DNA from: Nevskia soli DSM 19509
Lineage (GTDB): Bacteria > Pseudomonadota > Gammaproteobacteria > Nevskiales > Nevskiaceae
Length of the DNA: 64,000 nt
Direction of reading: 5' to 3'
NCBI RefSeq assembly: GCF_000711955.1
Contig: NZ_JONR01000001.1
Span: 390,223-454,222 of the forward strand
Shown: positions 18,116 to 27,520 of the stretch, in pieces
How the letters are laid out: each line of letters opens with the position of its first letter
How positions within the stretch are numbered: the stretch's first letter is position 1
Program-made: the position numbers and the translations under genes
Notes under the pieces: generated by a model
Told to the model about the DNA's origin: nothing
Databases searched by the model: none
What the model saw: the letters and a program-made list of their open reading frames with translations, nothing else

Positions 18116-19780
18116 TTAAGCCAATTTTTTATGCCGCGAGCGGCGGTTGACGCCGGGCTCGGAGCCGGTGCGGCGGCGGAAATCGTCTTCGTACTCGCGG
18201 TAATTGCCTTCCAGGTACACCACTTCACCGCTGTCCTCGAAGGCCAGGATGTGGGTGGCGACGCGGTCGAGGAACCAGCGGTCATGCGAGATGATCATGG
18301 CGCAGCCGGCGAAGCCCAGCACCGCTTCTTCCAGCGCGCGCAGGGTTTCCACGTCGAGGTCGTTGGTCGGTTCGTCGAGCAGCAGCACGTTGCCGCCGGC
18401 CAGCAGCAGCTTGGCCAGATGCAGACGATTGCGCTCGCCGCCGGAGAGATCCTTGATGCGCTTCTGCTGCGACTCGCCCTTGAAGTTGAAGCGGCCGATG
18501 TAGGCGCGCGAGGGCATTTCGAAGCTGCCGGCGCGGATCATGTCGTTGCCGCCGCTGATTTCCTGGAACACGGTCTTGTCGCCGTCCAGCGAATCGCGCG
18601 ACTGGTCGACGTGGGCGAACTTCACCGTCTCGCCGACGCGGATGGTGCCGGAATCCGCCTGTTCCTGGCCCAGCAGCATGCGGAACAGGGTGGTCTTGCC
18701 GCGGCCGTTGGCGCCGATGATGCCGACCACGGCGCCGCGCGGCACCTTGAAGGTCAGGCCTTCATACAGCGTGCGGTCGCCGTAGGACTTCTTGACGTCG
18801 TTGACCTCGATCACCAGGTCGCCCAGGCGCGGGCCGGGCGGGATGTACAGTTCCCGCGTCTCGGCGCGCTTCTGGAATTCCTGCGAAGCCAGTTCCTCGT
18901 AGGCCTGCACGCGCGCCTTGGACTTGGTCTGGCGGCCCTTGGGGTTCTTGCGCACCCACTCCAGCTCTTCCTTCATCGCCTTGCTGTGGGCGTCCTCGGT
19001 CTTCTGCTCCTGCTCGTGGCGCCTGTCCTTCTGCTCAAGCCAGGAGGAGTAGTTGCCCTGCCAGGGAATGCCGTAGCCGCGGTCCAGCTCCAGGATCCAG
19101 CCGGCGACATTGTCGAGGAAGTAGCGGTCATGGGTGACGGCGATGATGGTGCCGGGGAAGTCGTTGAGGAACTTCTCCAGCCAGGCCACCGATTCGGCGT
19201 CCAGATGGTTGGTCGGCTCGTCCAGCAGGATCATGTCCGGCTTGGACAGCAGCAGGCGGCACAGCGCCACGCGGCGGCGCTCGCCGCCGGACAGCTTGGT
19301 GACGTCGGCGTCCCAGGGCGGCAGGTTGAGCGCCTCGGCGGCCTTGTCCAGGATCACGTCGAGGTTGTGGCCGTCGCTGGCGGCGAGGATGCCTTCCAGC
19401 TCCTGCTGGCGCGCCGAGAGCTTGTCGAAATCGGCGTCCGGCTCGGCGTAGGCGGCGTAGACCTTGTCCAGCTCGGCCTGGGCGTTGGTGATGTCGGAAA
19501 CGGCTTCCTCGACGTTGCCGCGCACGGTCTTGGTCGGGTCGAGCTGCGGCTCCTGCTGCAGGTAGCCGATCTTCAGGCCGGGCATCGGCCGGGCTTCGCC
19601 GCTGAATTCCTTGTCGACGCCGGCCATGATGCGCAGCAGGGTGGATTTGCCCGCGCCGTTGTAGCCGAGTACGCCGATCTTGGCGCCGGGAAAGAAGGAG
19701 AGCGAGATATCCCGCAGGATCTCTTTCTTCGGCGGGACGGTCTTCCCGACCTTGTTCATGGTGTAGACGTACTGGCTCAT
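18116..19780 (-). CDS. ettA: Energy-dependent translational throttle protein EttA (ABC-F)
   Basis: Ribosome-bound ABC-F ATPase that gates the first elongation steps according to the ATP/ADP ratio. It has 554 residues and close similarity to E. coli EttA throughout (SFFPGAKIGVLGYNGAGKST at 28-47, LSGGERRRVALCRLLL, LLLDEPTNHLDAESVAWLE). The interdomain PtIM arm and the second ABC domain follow. The second Walker A reads GANGRGKTT instead of the usual GPNGAGKST but keeps GxxGxGKT. Start ATG 19780 (MSQYVYTMNKVG) matches the family; the frame extends to 20182 without support. Divergent from the threonine dehydratase gene. Confidence 0.95.
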   Translation of the reverse strand: MSQYVYTMNKVGKTVPPKKEILRDISLSFFPGAKIGVLGYNGAGKSTLLRIMAGVDKEFSGEARPMPGLKIGYLQQEPQLDPTKTVRGNVEEAVSDITNAQAELDKVYAAYAEPDADFDKLSARQQELEGILAASDGHNLDVILDKAAEALNLPPWDADVTKLSGGERRRVALCRLLLSKPDMILLDEPTNHLDAESVAWLEKFLNDFPGTIIAVTHDRYFLDNVAGWILELDRGYGIPWQGNYSSWLEQKDRRHEQEQKTEDAHSKAMKEELEWVRKNPKGRQTKSKARVQAYEELASQEFQKRAETRELYIPPGPRLGDLVIEVNDVKKSYGDRTLYEGLTFKVPRGAVVGIIGANGRGKTTLFRMLLGQEQADSGTIRVGETVKFAHVDQSRDSLDGDKTVFQEISGGNDMIRAGSFEMPSRAYIGRFNFKGESQQKRIKDLSGGERNRLHLAKLLLAGGNVLLLDEPTNDLDVETLRALEEAVLGFAGCAMIISHDRWFLDRVATHILAFEDSGEVVYLEGNYREYEDDFRRRTGSEPGVNRRSRHKKLA

Positions 19781-19937
19781 GGCTTCTGGCGCACTAAAAG
19801 GTGTCGAATTGGAGGTGCCGTCGCGGTAACGCAGGCGGCCGGGGGCGAATTGTAGCGGAGCCGGCAGGGGTGGGCGCAGGCACACGCCCCAAACCGTATA
19901 AGCGATACTAGTGCCAATCCTGCATTTCTCAATATCC

Positions 19938-21179
19938 ATGACCGAATTGGCCATCACAGCGGACGATGTCCGCGATGCCGCCCGCCTGATCGAGGGACAG
20001 GTGCTGCGCACTCCTTGTACCCCCTCCAAGGTGCTGTCCAAGCTCACCGGGGCCGAAATCTGGCTCAAATTCGAAAACTTCCAGTTCACCGCCTCGTTCA
20101 AGGAGCGCGGCGCGGTCAACAAGCTGGCGCGGCTGTCCGAGGCCGAGCGGCGGGCCGGCGTGGCGGCGATGTCGGCCGGCAACCATGCCCAGGCGGTGGC
20201 CTACCACGCCACCCGGCTCGGCATCCGCAGCGTCATCGTCATGCCGAAGAACACGCCCTTCACCAAGGTGCGCAATACCCGCGACCTGGGCGGCGAAGTG
20301 ATCCTGCACGGCGAGACCCTGGCGGATTCCTTCGATTTCCTGCTGCGCGAGCTGATCGAGGGCAAGGGCATGACCCTGGTGCACCCCTATGACGACAAGC
20401 ACGTCATGGCCGGGCAGGGCACGGTGGCGGTGGAAATGCTCGAGGAGGTGCCGGAGCTGGATACCCTGCTCATCCCCATCGGCGGCGGCGGCCTGTTTTC
20501 CGGCAATGCGGTGGCGGCGCACGCCATGCGCCCGGACCTGCGCATCGTCGGCGTTGAATCGGCCGGCTACTGCTCGGCCTATGCCGCCATCCAGGGCGAC
20601 CACAGCCTGGTGCGCGGCGGCCCGACCATCGCCGAGGGCATCGCGGTCAAGGGCATGGGCAAGCTGACCCTGCCGGTGATCCGCGCCCATGCGCATGAGC
20701 TGGTGCGGGTAGAGGAGTCGGCCATCGAGCGTGCCGTGGGCCTGCTCGCCAACGTCGAAAAGGTGGTGGCGGAAGGCGCCGGCGCCGCGGGCCTGGCGGC
20801 CCTGCTGGCCGATCCGGCCAAGTACGCCGGGCGCAAGGTCGGCCTGATCGTCACCGGCGGCAACATCGATCCGCGCCTGCTGGCCTCGGTGCTGCTGCGC
20901 CAGCTGGTGCATGAATCACGGCTGGTCAGCCTGTCGATCGAGATCGAGGACAGCCCGGGCTTCCTGGCGCGGGTGGCCGGCAGCGTCGGCCAGAGCGGCG
21001 GCAACATCGTACAGGTGCACCATGAGCGCCTGTCCGCCGGCCGGCATGCCAAGAGCGCGACCCTGGAAATGCTGATCGAGGCGCAGGACGAGGCCCATTC
21101 CAACCAGATCATCGCCGACCTGCAGGGGGCGGGGTACGTGGTGCGCCGGGTTTACGGCGGTTACGGCGAATTCGAATAG
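19938..21179 (+). CDS. ilvA: Threonine dehydratase (threonine ammonia-lyase) with ACT domain
   Basis: PLP enzyme deaminating threonine to 2-oxobutyrate. It has 413 residues: a fold-type II catalytic domain with the PLP Lys55 in TASFKERGAVNK and the phosphate-binding loop PIGGGGLFSGN, then one C-terminal ACT domain (about 330-413, starting SLSIEIEDSPGFLARVAG). This matches the shorter catabolic-like form with one ACT domain, not the E. coli IlvA with its tandem regulatory domains. Biosynthetic versus degradative use cannot be decided from the window. ATG 19938 is preferred; GTG 19911 is an in-frame alternative. The following genes are closely packed. Confidence 0.88.
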   Translation: MTELAITADDVRDAARLIEGQVLRTPCTPSKVLSKLTGAEIWLKFENFQFTASFKERGAVNKLARLSEAERRAGVAAMSAGNHAQAVAYHATRLGIRSVIVMPKNTPFTKVRNTRDLGGEVILHGETLADSFDFLLRELIEGKGMTLVHPYDDKHVMAGQGTVAVEMLEEVPELDTLLIPIGGGGLFSGNAVAAHAMRPDLRIVGVESAGYCSAYAAIQGDHSLVRGGPTIAEGIAVKGMGKLTLPVIRAHAHELVRVEESAIERAVGLLANVEKVVAEGAGAAGLAALLADPAKYAGRKVGLIVTGGNIDPRLLASVLLRQLVHESRLVSLSIEIEDSPGFLARVAGSVGQSGGNIVQVHHERLSAGRHAKSATLEMLIEAQDEAHSNQIIADLQGAGYVVRRVYGGYGEFE

Positions 21180-21197
21180 AGGGTGAGGGAAGCTTTG

Positions 21198-21917
21198 GTG
21201 GATGTCCGGCTTTTTGCGTTGCGTGTGCTGTACTCGGCGCCCAACTGGGCGCTGATGTCGCGCCTGCTGCTGTTCGTCGCGGTGTTCCTGGCGGTGCAGC
21301 AGTTGATGCTGTGGCGGAGCAGGGACCTGACGCCCGAGCAGGCGGCGGCTCGTACCCACGGCCGCTGGGCGCTTGGGGCGGTGCTGGCCGCCTGGGGTGT
21401 ACTGACCGTGGTCGGCTACCAGGGCGCGGCCACGCGCCATGGTCACTTCGCAGCCGCGCAGTCCGCCCCGGTGCGGGTGACCTATGGCGATCCGGCGCAT
21501 GCGCCGGTGATCCAGGTCTTCACCGCGCCCGGCTGCGGGCCCTGCAAGTCGCTGGAAGGGCGCCTCAAGGCGGTCATCGCCCAGGGTTATGCGGTGCAGT
21601 ACATCCCGAGTTCGCTCGGCGACAACGACTGGGACGCGATCAACGCGGCGATGTGCGAGCCGGACCGCAGGGCCGGCTTCGAGCGCCTGTTCGGCATGGG
21701 GTTCACGGTGCCGGCCGCGCCGGCGCCTTTGTGCATCAGCGGCGTGACCGACAACGAAGCGGTGCTGCGCAAGCTCGCCGGACAGCTGGTATTCCCCACG
21801 GTGATCATGCCGGACGGTTTCCTGGTGATCGGCGCGCCCTCGGACGCCCGGCTGCGCAGCTACCTGGGGGCCGCCGCGCCGTTGCCGGCGGCCAAGGCGG
21901 GAGGGCAGGCGCTTTGA
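21198..21917 (+). CDS. Membrane-anchored thioredoxin-fold protein
   Basis: 239 residues with two hydrophobic segments (about 21-38 and 58-76) and then a thioredoxin-like domain exposed beyond the membrane. The active site TAPGCGPCKSLE carries CGPC at 113-116, and the cis-Pro loop is VFPTVIMPDG. The pattern is closest to DsbC/DsbG-like or glutaredoxin-type domains. The partner is unknown. GTG 21198 has GAGGGA at a good distance; GTG 21183 is too close to its purines. Its stop overlaps the start of thpR, implying translational coupling. Confidence 0.7.
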   Translation: MDVRLFALRVLYSAPNWALMSRLLLFVAVFLAVQQLMLWRSRDLTPEQAAARTHGRWALGAVLAAWGVLTVVGYQGAATRHGHFAAAQSAPVRVTYGDPAHAPVIQVFTAPGCGPCKSLEGRLKAVIAQGYAVQYIPSSLGDNDWDAINAAMCEPDRRAGFERLFGMGFTVPAAPAPLCISGVTDNEAVLRKLAGQLVFPTVIMPDGFLVIGAPSDARLRSYLGAAAPLPAAKAGGQAL

Positions 21918-22618
21918 GCAAGGGTGGTTCGCAACTGACGCTGTTCCCCGAGCCGATTACCGGGGCGCGGCGCTCGCGCGTGGCGCGCACGCGCATGTTC
22001 TTCGCGCTGTGGCCGGACGAGAGCGTGCGCCTGGCGCTGGCGCGGGCGGCCATGGTGATTCCGCCGGGCGATGCGGCGCGTGCCTCCTGGGTGCGCACCG
22101 AGCGCTATCACCTGACGCTGGCCTTCCTCGGCGAGATCGAGCCGCGCCAGGCCGAGGCGGCCGAGCGGGCGGCTTCGGAAATCCGGGTGCGGCCGTTCCG
22201 GCTGCAGCTCGACACGGTGGGCCACTTCGAGGGACCCAACGTGGTGTGGATCGGGCCGCAGAGCTTGCCGGCGGAGCTGACCCAGCTCAAGGCCGAGCTG
22301 GACCGCGAGCTGCTGCGTTTCGGCCTGCCGGTGGTGGCCGGAAAATTCACTCCGCACGTCACCTGCATGCGCGGCGTGCGCGAGGCGCCGGACGCGCCGC
22401 CGGTGCGCATCGACTGGCCGGTGAGGGAGTTCGTGCTGGTGAAGAGCGTGCTCAAGCCGGGCATGTCGCGCTACAAGATCGTGCAGCGCTGGCCGCTGCG
22501 GCTGGATCACGGCAAGCTGGCGCTTGAATTTCCCGAGCCGGAAGTTCCGGAGCCGCAGGCCCAGGAACCGGAGGCGTCTCAACCGGACGCTCCAGAACCT
22601 GAAAGGGATTCCGGCTAG
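21914..22618 (+). CDS. thpR: RNA 2',3'-cyclic phosphodiesterase
   Basis: 2H-phosphoesterase hydrolysing 2',3'-cyclic phosphates of RNA (historically 2'-5' RNA ligase LigT). The two HxTx motifs are HLTLAFLG (His66) and HVTCMR (His148), set as in ThpR. It has 234 residues against about 180 for the family. The excess is a Pro/Glu-rich tail after residue 200 with repeated PEP- and QEPEASQPD-like units, and an N-terminal extension of about 25. The start is TTG 21914, which overlaps the upstream TGA and has GGGAGGG nine bases before. The stop touches a REP-like hairpin. Confidence 0.85.
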   Translation: MSKGGSQLTLFPEPITGARRSRVARTRMFFALWPDESVRLALARAAMVIPPGDAARASWVRTERYHLTLAFLGEIEPRQAEAAERAASEIRVRPFRLQLDTVGHFEGPNVVWIGPQSLPAELTQLKAELDRELLRFGLPVVAGKFTPHVTCMRGVREAPDAPPVRIDWPVREFVLVKSVLKPGMSRYKIVQRWPLRLDHGKLALEFPEPEVPEPQAQEPEASQPDAPEPERDSG

Positions 22619-22698
22619 GTAGCCCGGAAAGCGCGTAGCGCTACCCGGGAGACTCCCGCACCGAATCCCCGGGTAGCGCTACGCGCTTCCCGGGCTAC
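22619..22698. repeat. REP-like 31-bp inverted repeat; bidirectional terminator candidate
   Basis: The left arm (22619-22649) begins GTAGCCCGGAAAGCGCG. The right arm (22668-22698) is its complement with one mismatch. The arm contains the palindrome GTAGCGCTAC. It starts immediately after the thpR stop and its right arm contains the xseA stop codon (22679-22681). Confidence 0.85.
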
Positions 22699-24058
22699 GG
22701 TTGTTGCGCGCTTCCCGCACTTCGGCGGTTACGCTGCCGCGCGCCAGCTGCGCTTCGATGACCGAGCCGGGGCGGGCCTGCGCGGCATCCTGCAGGACGG
22801 CGCCGTGTTCGTCGCGCACGATGGCGTAGCCGCGCGCCAGCACCGCTTCCGGATTGAGGCTGTCGAGCAGGGCCTGGGCCTGCGTCAGTCGGGCGCCGCG
22901 GTCTCCCAGCAGGGTTTGCATGCGGCTGCGCAGCAGCATGGCGAGCGAATCGATGTGGCGTCGTTCGCCCTGCAGGCGCAGCGAGGGATCGGCGCGCAGC
23001 AGGCGGCCGGACTGGGCTTGCAGGCGATCGCGTTGGGTGCCCAGGCGTGAAATCCAGGCGTGGCGCAGTCGCTCGTCCAGCTCGTCCAGGCGTTGTGCGC
23101 GTTCCTGCAACCGGCGGCCGGGATGCAGGATGCCCAGGCGCGCCTGCATGCGCGAGACCTGCTCCGCCGAGCGTTCCAGCCCTTCCTGCATGGCGTAAAG
23201 CAGTTGTTCGCCGGTGTTTTCGACGCGTGCGGCCCATTCGGCGATATCGGGCGTGGCCAGCTCCGCCGCCGCAGTCGGCGTGGCGGCGCGCAGATCGGAG
23301 ACGAAATCGGCGATGGTGACGTCGACCTCATGGCCCACGCCGGTGACCACCGGCACGGCGCAGGCGCGGATGGCCCGCGCCACGGCTTCCTCGTTGAAGG
23401 CCCACAGGTCTTCCAGGGAGCCGCCGCCGCGCACCAGCAGGATCACATCCACCGGCGCTCGCCGCGGCAGTTCCGAAAGTGCGCGGACGATGGCGGGCGG
23501 CGCTTCGGCGCCCTGCACCGGTACCGGGTAGAGGAACACCTCGGCCAGCGGCCAGCGGCGGGCGAGGGTGGTGAGGACGTCGTGTACGGCGGCGCCGGTG
23601 CCGGAGGTGATCAGGCCGATGCGGCGCGGCGTTTCCGGCAGCGGCCGCTTCAGTTCCTGGTCGAACAGGCCTTCGGCCGCCAGGCGCGCCTTCAGCGCTT
23701 CGAAGGCGCGCAGCAGGGCGCCGGTGCCGGCCGGCTCCATGTGATCGACGATCATCTGCAGCTCGCCGCGCGCCGGGTAGATGCCCACCTTGCCGCGGAT
23801 CAGCACCGCGTCGCCGTTGGCGGGCGGCGGCCGCACATAAAGATTGGAGTTGCGGAACATGGCGCAGCGCAATTGCGCCCGCTCGTCCTTGAGGGTGAAA
23901 TACCAGTGGCCCGAAGCCGGCTTGGCCAGGTTTGAAATTTCACCCTGCACCCACAGGTTGGGCAGACTGTCTTCCAGCAGGCCGCGCAGGATCTCCGCCA
24001 CGTCGGAAACGGCGTAGATGGTGCGCGAATTGGAACCGATGGGGGAAGCGTCGGACAT
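22679..24058 (-). CDS. xseA: Exodeoxyribonuclease VII large subunit
   Basis: Catalytic subunit of the ssDNA exonuclease XseAB. It has 459 residues: N-terminal OB fold (VSDVAEILRGLLEDSLPNLW, GHWYFTLKDERAQLRCAMF), then the catalytic domain with GLITSGTGAAVHDV, LVRGGGSLEDLWAFNEE and VTGVGHEVDVTIADFVSD. A long coiled-coil region and a C-terminal ARGYAIV segment follow. ATG 24058 gives the family start. The last codons (RSPGSA and stop) are formed by the arm of a REP-like hairpin, so the C-terminus seems to have been rewritten by a repeat insertion. No xseB is nearby. Confidence 0.95.
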   Translation of the reverse strand: MSDASPIGSNSRTIYAVSDVAEILRGLLEDSLPNLWVQGEISNLAKPASGHWYFTLKDERAQLRCAMFRNSNLYVRPPPANGDAVLIRGKVGIYPARGELQMIVDHMEPAGTGALLRAFEALKARLAAEGLFDQELKRPLPETPRRIGLITSGTGAAVHDVLTTLARRWPLAEVFLYPVPVQGAEAPPAIVRALSELPRRAPVDVILLVRGGGSLEDLWAFNEEAVARAIRACAVPVVTGVGHEVDVTIADFVSDLRAATPTAAAELATPDIAEWAARVENTGEQLLYAMQEGLERSAEQVSRMQARLGILHPGRRLQERAQRLDELDERLRHAWISRLGTQRDRLQAQSGRLLRADPSLRLQGERRHIDSLAMLLRSRMQTLLGDRGARLTQAQALLDSLNPEAVLARGYAIVRDEHGAVLQDAAQARPGSVIEAQLARGSVTAEVREARNNRSPGSA

Positions 24059-24194
24059 GGTGTGCGCCCATATTAACGTCTGCACGGGCGGTGAGGGCCG
24101 CGGGTGACGCGGCCGGGCGCCCGGCAAATGCCGACACAATGGTGCTTGGGACCGGGCCCCGGAAAGGGGATGAGAGTTGCGGCCCAAGTCTGTA

Positions 24195-24200
24195 TAATAT
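24195..24200 (+). promoter_or_regulatory. Consensus -10 box upstream of guaB
   Basis: TATAAT lies 20 bases before the guaB ATG, predicting a leader of about 13 bases with GGAG as its Shine-Dalgarno. No good -35 is seen at 16-18 bp. Confidence 0.5.
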
Positions 24201-24219
24201 CGCTTTGCCGGAGCCGTAA

Positions 24220-25716
24220 ATGTCGCGCCAGTCCCCAGACTCCCGCATCGATCTCGAAGCCCTCACTTTCGATGACGTTCTGTTGCAGCCCGCCTATTCC
24301 GAGGTGCTGCCGCGCCAGGTCGACCTGCGCACGCCCCTGACCTCCCGCATCACGCTGAACATCCCGCTGCTGTCCGCGGCGATGGACACCGTCACCGAAG
24401 CCGGCCTGGCCATCGCGCTGGCGCAGGAAGGCGGCATGGGCATCATCCACAAGAACATGACGGCCGAGCGCCAGGCCGCCGAAGTGCGCCGGGTGAAGAA
24501 GTACGAGTCCGGCATCATCGCCGACCCGATCACGGTGCCGCCGGACATGACCATCGCCGAGGTGCTGGCGCTGACCCGCGCCAACCGCATCTCCGGCGTG
24601 CCGGTGGTGGACGGGGCCAAGCTGGTCGGCATCGTCACCAGCCGCGACCTGCGCTTCGAAACGCATATGGATCAGCCGGTGTCGCAGATCATGACGCCGC
24701 AGCCGCGCCTGGTCACGGTGCAGGAAGGCGCGCCGCGCGAGGAAGTGATTTCGCTGCTGCACAAGCACCGCATCGAGAAGATCCTGGTGGTGAACGGCAA
24801 GTTCCAGCTCACCGGCATGATCACGGTGAAGGACATCCAGAAGTCCACCGAACATCCGCTCGCCTGCAAGGACGAGCATGGCCGCCTGCGCGTCGGCGCG
24901 GCGGTGGGCACCGGGCCGGATACCGATGACCGCATCGCCGCCCTGATCGAGGCCGGCGTGGACGTGGTGGTGGTGGATACCGCCCACGGCCACAGCAAGG
25001 GGGTGATCGACCGCGTGGCGCGCATCAAGCAGAAGTACGGCGACCAGCTGCAGGTGATCGGCGGCAACATCGCCACCGGCGACGCCGCCCTGGCCCTGGT
25101 GGCCGCGGGCGCGGATGCGGTCAAGGTCGGCATCGGCCCCGGCTCCATCTGCACCACCCGCGTGGTGGCCGGCGTCGGCGTGCCGCAGATCAGCGCGGTG
25201 ATGTCGGTGGCCTCCGCCCTGATCGGCAAGGGCATCCCGCTCATCGCCGACGGCGGCGTGCGCTACTCCGGCGACTTCGCCAAGGCCCTGGCGGCCGGCG
25301 CTTATGCGGTGATGGCCGGCGGCCTGTTCGCCGGTACCGAGGAAGCGCCCGGCGAGGAAGAGCTGTATCAGGGCCGCTCCTACAAGTCTTACCGCGGCAT
25401 GGGCTCGATGGGCGCCATGTCGCAGGCGTATGGCTCCAAGGACCGCTACTTCCAGGACACCACCTCCGAAGTGGAGAAGCTGGTGCCGGAAGGCATCGAA
25501 GGCCGCGTGCCCTACAAGGGCCCGATGGGGGCGATCGTGCACCAGATGCTCGGCGGCCTGCGCGCCTGCATGGGCTATACCGGCTGCTCCAACATCGAGG
25601 AACTGCGTACCCGTACGCGCTTCGTCAAGATCACCGGCGCCGGCATCAAGGAATCGCACGTCCACGACGTGACCATCACCAAGGAAGCGCCGAATTACCG
25701 CAGCGAGTCGACGTAG
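24220..25716 (+). CDS. guaB: IMP dehydrogenase
   Basis: Oxidises IMP to XMP with NAD, the committed step of GMP synthesis. It has 498 residues. The TIM barrel is interrupted by a CBS pair at about 100-212 (the ATP/GTP-binding Bateman module). The catalytic Cys311 is in GIGPGSICTTR, the flap follows with SYRGMGSMGAM, and the Lys/Glu-rich GTEEAPGEEELYQGRSYKSYRG region is typical. The ATG is preceded by GGAG. guaA starts 57 bp downstream, giving the usual guaBA operon. Confidence 0.97.
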   Translation: MSRQSPDSRIDLEALTFDDVLLQPAYSEVLPRQVDLRTPLTSRITLNIPLLSAAMDTVTEAGLAIALAQEGGMGIIHKNMTAERQAAEVRRVKKYESGIIADPITVPPDMTIAEVLALTRANRISGVPVVDGAKLVGIVTSRDLRFETHMDQPVSQIMTPQPRLVTVQEGAPREEVISLLHKHRIEKILVVNGKFQLTGMITVKDIQKSTEHPLACKDEHGRLRVGAAVGTGPDTDDRIAALIEAGVDVVVVDTAHGHSKGVIDRVARIKQKYGDQLQVIGGNIATGDAALALVAAGADAVKVGIGPGSICTTRVVAGVGVPQISAVMSVASALIGKGIPLIADGGVRYSGDFAKALAAGAYAVMAGGLFAGTEEAPGEEELYQGRSYKSYRGMGSMGAMSQAYGSKDRYFQDTTSEVEKLVPEGIEGRVPYKGPMGAIVHQMLGGLRACMGYTGCSNIEELRTRTRFVKITGAGIKESHVHDVTITKEAPNYRSEST

Positions 25717-25773
25717 GGCGGTAAGCGGGATTGATGGCCGTCTGATTGCCGCCTCGCGCGGGGCTTTGCATTG

Positions 25774-27357
25774 GTGACTACATTGAAGAACATTCACGCC
25801 GACAAAATCCTCATCCTGGATTTTGGATCCCAATACACCCAGTTGATCGCGCGCCGTGTGCGCGAGCTGGGGGTCTACAGCGAGATTCATCCCTGGGACA
25901 TCGGCGACGCCGACGTGCGCGCCTTTGCGCCGAAAGGCATCATCCTCTCCGGCAGCCCGGAGTCGGTGACCGAGCCGAACTCGCCGCGCGCGCCGGAGAG
26001 CGTCTGGTCGCTGGGCGTGCCGGTTCTGGGCATCTGCTATGGCATGCAGACCATGGCGGCGCAGCTCGGCGGCAGGGTGGAGCCGGGGCACGTCAAGGAA
26101 TTCGGCTACGCCGAGATCCGCGCTCGCGGCCATAGCGAGCTGTTCCGCGATATCCAGGACCGCACCAACGAGCAGGGCCACGGCCTGCTCGACGTGTGGA
26201 TGAGCCACGGCGACCGCGTCGCCGAGATTCCGCCCGGCTTCAAGCTGATCGCCTCGACCAAGGACGTGCCGAACGCGGGCATGGCCGACGAGTCACGGCA
26301 CTACTACGCCATCCAGTTCCACCCGGAAGTCACCCACACCACGCAGGGCAAGCGCATCTACTCGCGCTTCATCCACGAGATCTGCGGCTGCGGCAATGCC
26401 TGGACCGCCGACAACATCATCGAGGATGCGACCAAGCGCGTGCGCGAGCAGGTCGGCACCGGCAAGGTGCTGCTGGGCCTGTCCGGCGGCGTCGATTCAT
26501 CGGTGGTGGCGGCGCTGCTGCACAAGGCGATCGGCGACCAGCTCACCTGCGTCTTCGTCGACCACGGCCTGCTGCGCCATCACGAAGGCGACCAGGTGAT
26601 GCAGGTGTTCGCCAAGAACCTCGGCGTCAAGGTGATCCGCGTCAACGCCGAAGCGCGCTTCCTCGAAGCGCTCAAGGGCGTCAGCGACCCGGAAGCCAAG
26701 CGCAAGATCATCGGCCGGCTGTTCATCGAAGTGTTCGATGAAGAGGCCGGCAAGATTAAGGATGTGGACTTCCTCGCCCAGGGCACCATCTACCCGGACG
26801 TGATCGAGTCCGCCGGCGGCAAGACCGGCAAGGCCCACGTCATCAAGAGCCATCACAACGTCGGCGGCCTGCCGGCGCACATGAAGCTCAAGCTGGTGGA
26901 GCCGCTGCGCGAGCTGTTCAAGGACGAGGTGCGCACCATCGGCGTGGAACTGGGCCTGCCAGCGGAGATGGTGCAGCGCCATCCCTTCCCAGGCCCCGGC
27001 CTGGGCGTGCGCATCCTCGGCGAGATCACCAAGCACGCGGCGGACACGCTGCGCCTGGCGGATCACATCTTCATCGAAGAGCTGCGCAATGCCGGCTGGT
27101 ACGACAAGACCAGCCAGGCCTTCGCCGTGTTCCTGCCGGTGAAGAGCGTCGGCGTCACCGGCGACGGCCGCCGCTACGAGCCGGTGGTGGCGCTGCGCGC
27201 GGTGGAGACCATCGACTTCATGACGGCGCGTTGGGCGCACTTGCCGTATGAGCTGCTCGACGTGTGCAGCCGGCGTATCGTCAACGAGGTGCCGGGCTTG
27301 TCGCGGGTGGTGTACGACATTTCGGGGAAGCCGCCGGCGACGATCGAGTGGGAGTAA
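25774..27357 (+). CDS. guaA: GMP synthase (glutamine-hydrolysing)
   Basis: Amidates XMP to GMP. It has 527 residues, with a class I glutamine amidotransferase domain (Cys88 in GICYGMQT; the catalytic His in QFHPEVTHT). The ATP-pyrophosphatase P-loop LSGGVDSS comes next, and the C-terminal dimerisation domain ends ISGKPPATIEWE as in E. coli. The start is GTG 25774 (or TTG 25771); neither has a strong Shine-Dalgarno. The 3' end borders a low-GC insert. The guaA 3' end is a known integration site for genomic islands, but no duplicated guaA end or integrase is visible here. Confidence 0.96.
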   Translation: MTTLKNIHADKILILDFGSQYTQLIARRVRELGVYSEIHPWDIGDADVRAFAPKGIILSGSPESVTEPNSPRAPESVWSLGVPVLGICYGMQTMAAQLGGRVEPGHVKEFGYAEIRARGHSELFRDIQDRTNEQGHGLLDVWMSHGDRVAEIPPGFKLIASTKDVPNAGMADESRHYYAIQFHPEVTHTTQGKRIYSRFIHEICGCGNAWTADNIIEDATKRVREQVGTGKVLLGLSGGVDSSVVAALLHKAIGDQLTCVFVDHGLLRHHEGDQVMQVFAKNLGVKVIRVNAEARFLEALKGVSDPEAKRKIIGRLFIEVFDEEAGKIKDVDFLAQGTIYPDVIESAGGKTGKAHVIKSHHNVGGLPAHMKLKLVEPLRELFKDEVRTIGVELGLPAEMVQRHPFPGPGLGVRILGEITKHAADTLRLADHIFIEELRNAGWYDKTSQAFAVFLPVKSVGVTGDGRRYEPVVALRAVETIDFMTARWAHLPYELLDVCSRRIVNEVPGLSRVVYDISGKPPATIEWE

Positions 27358-27520
27358 AAATTTAGCCGATGCTAGTGTGCCAAATCATGTCTTTTTGTAA
27401 AGAAGACAATGACTTGAGATGGCGTTGGACTATTATCCTTTGCGCGAGAATTCGATGGGCAATCGCATTGCTTGATTGACCTCCAAGTAAGCACTAAGGT
27501 GCTGCCGGGGAGGGGACAAA

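Noticed and set aside
24073..26208. 711-aa minus-strand frame opposite guaB/guaA
   Set aside because: Antisense shadow; both plus-strand genes are certain.
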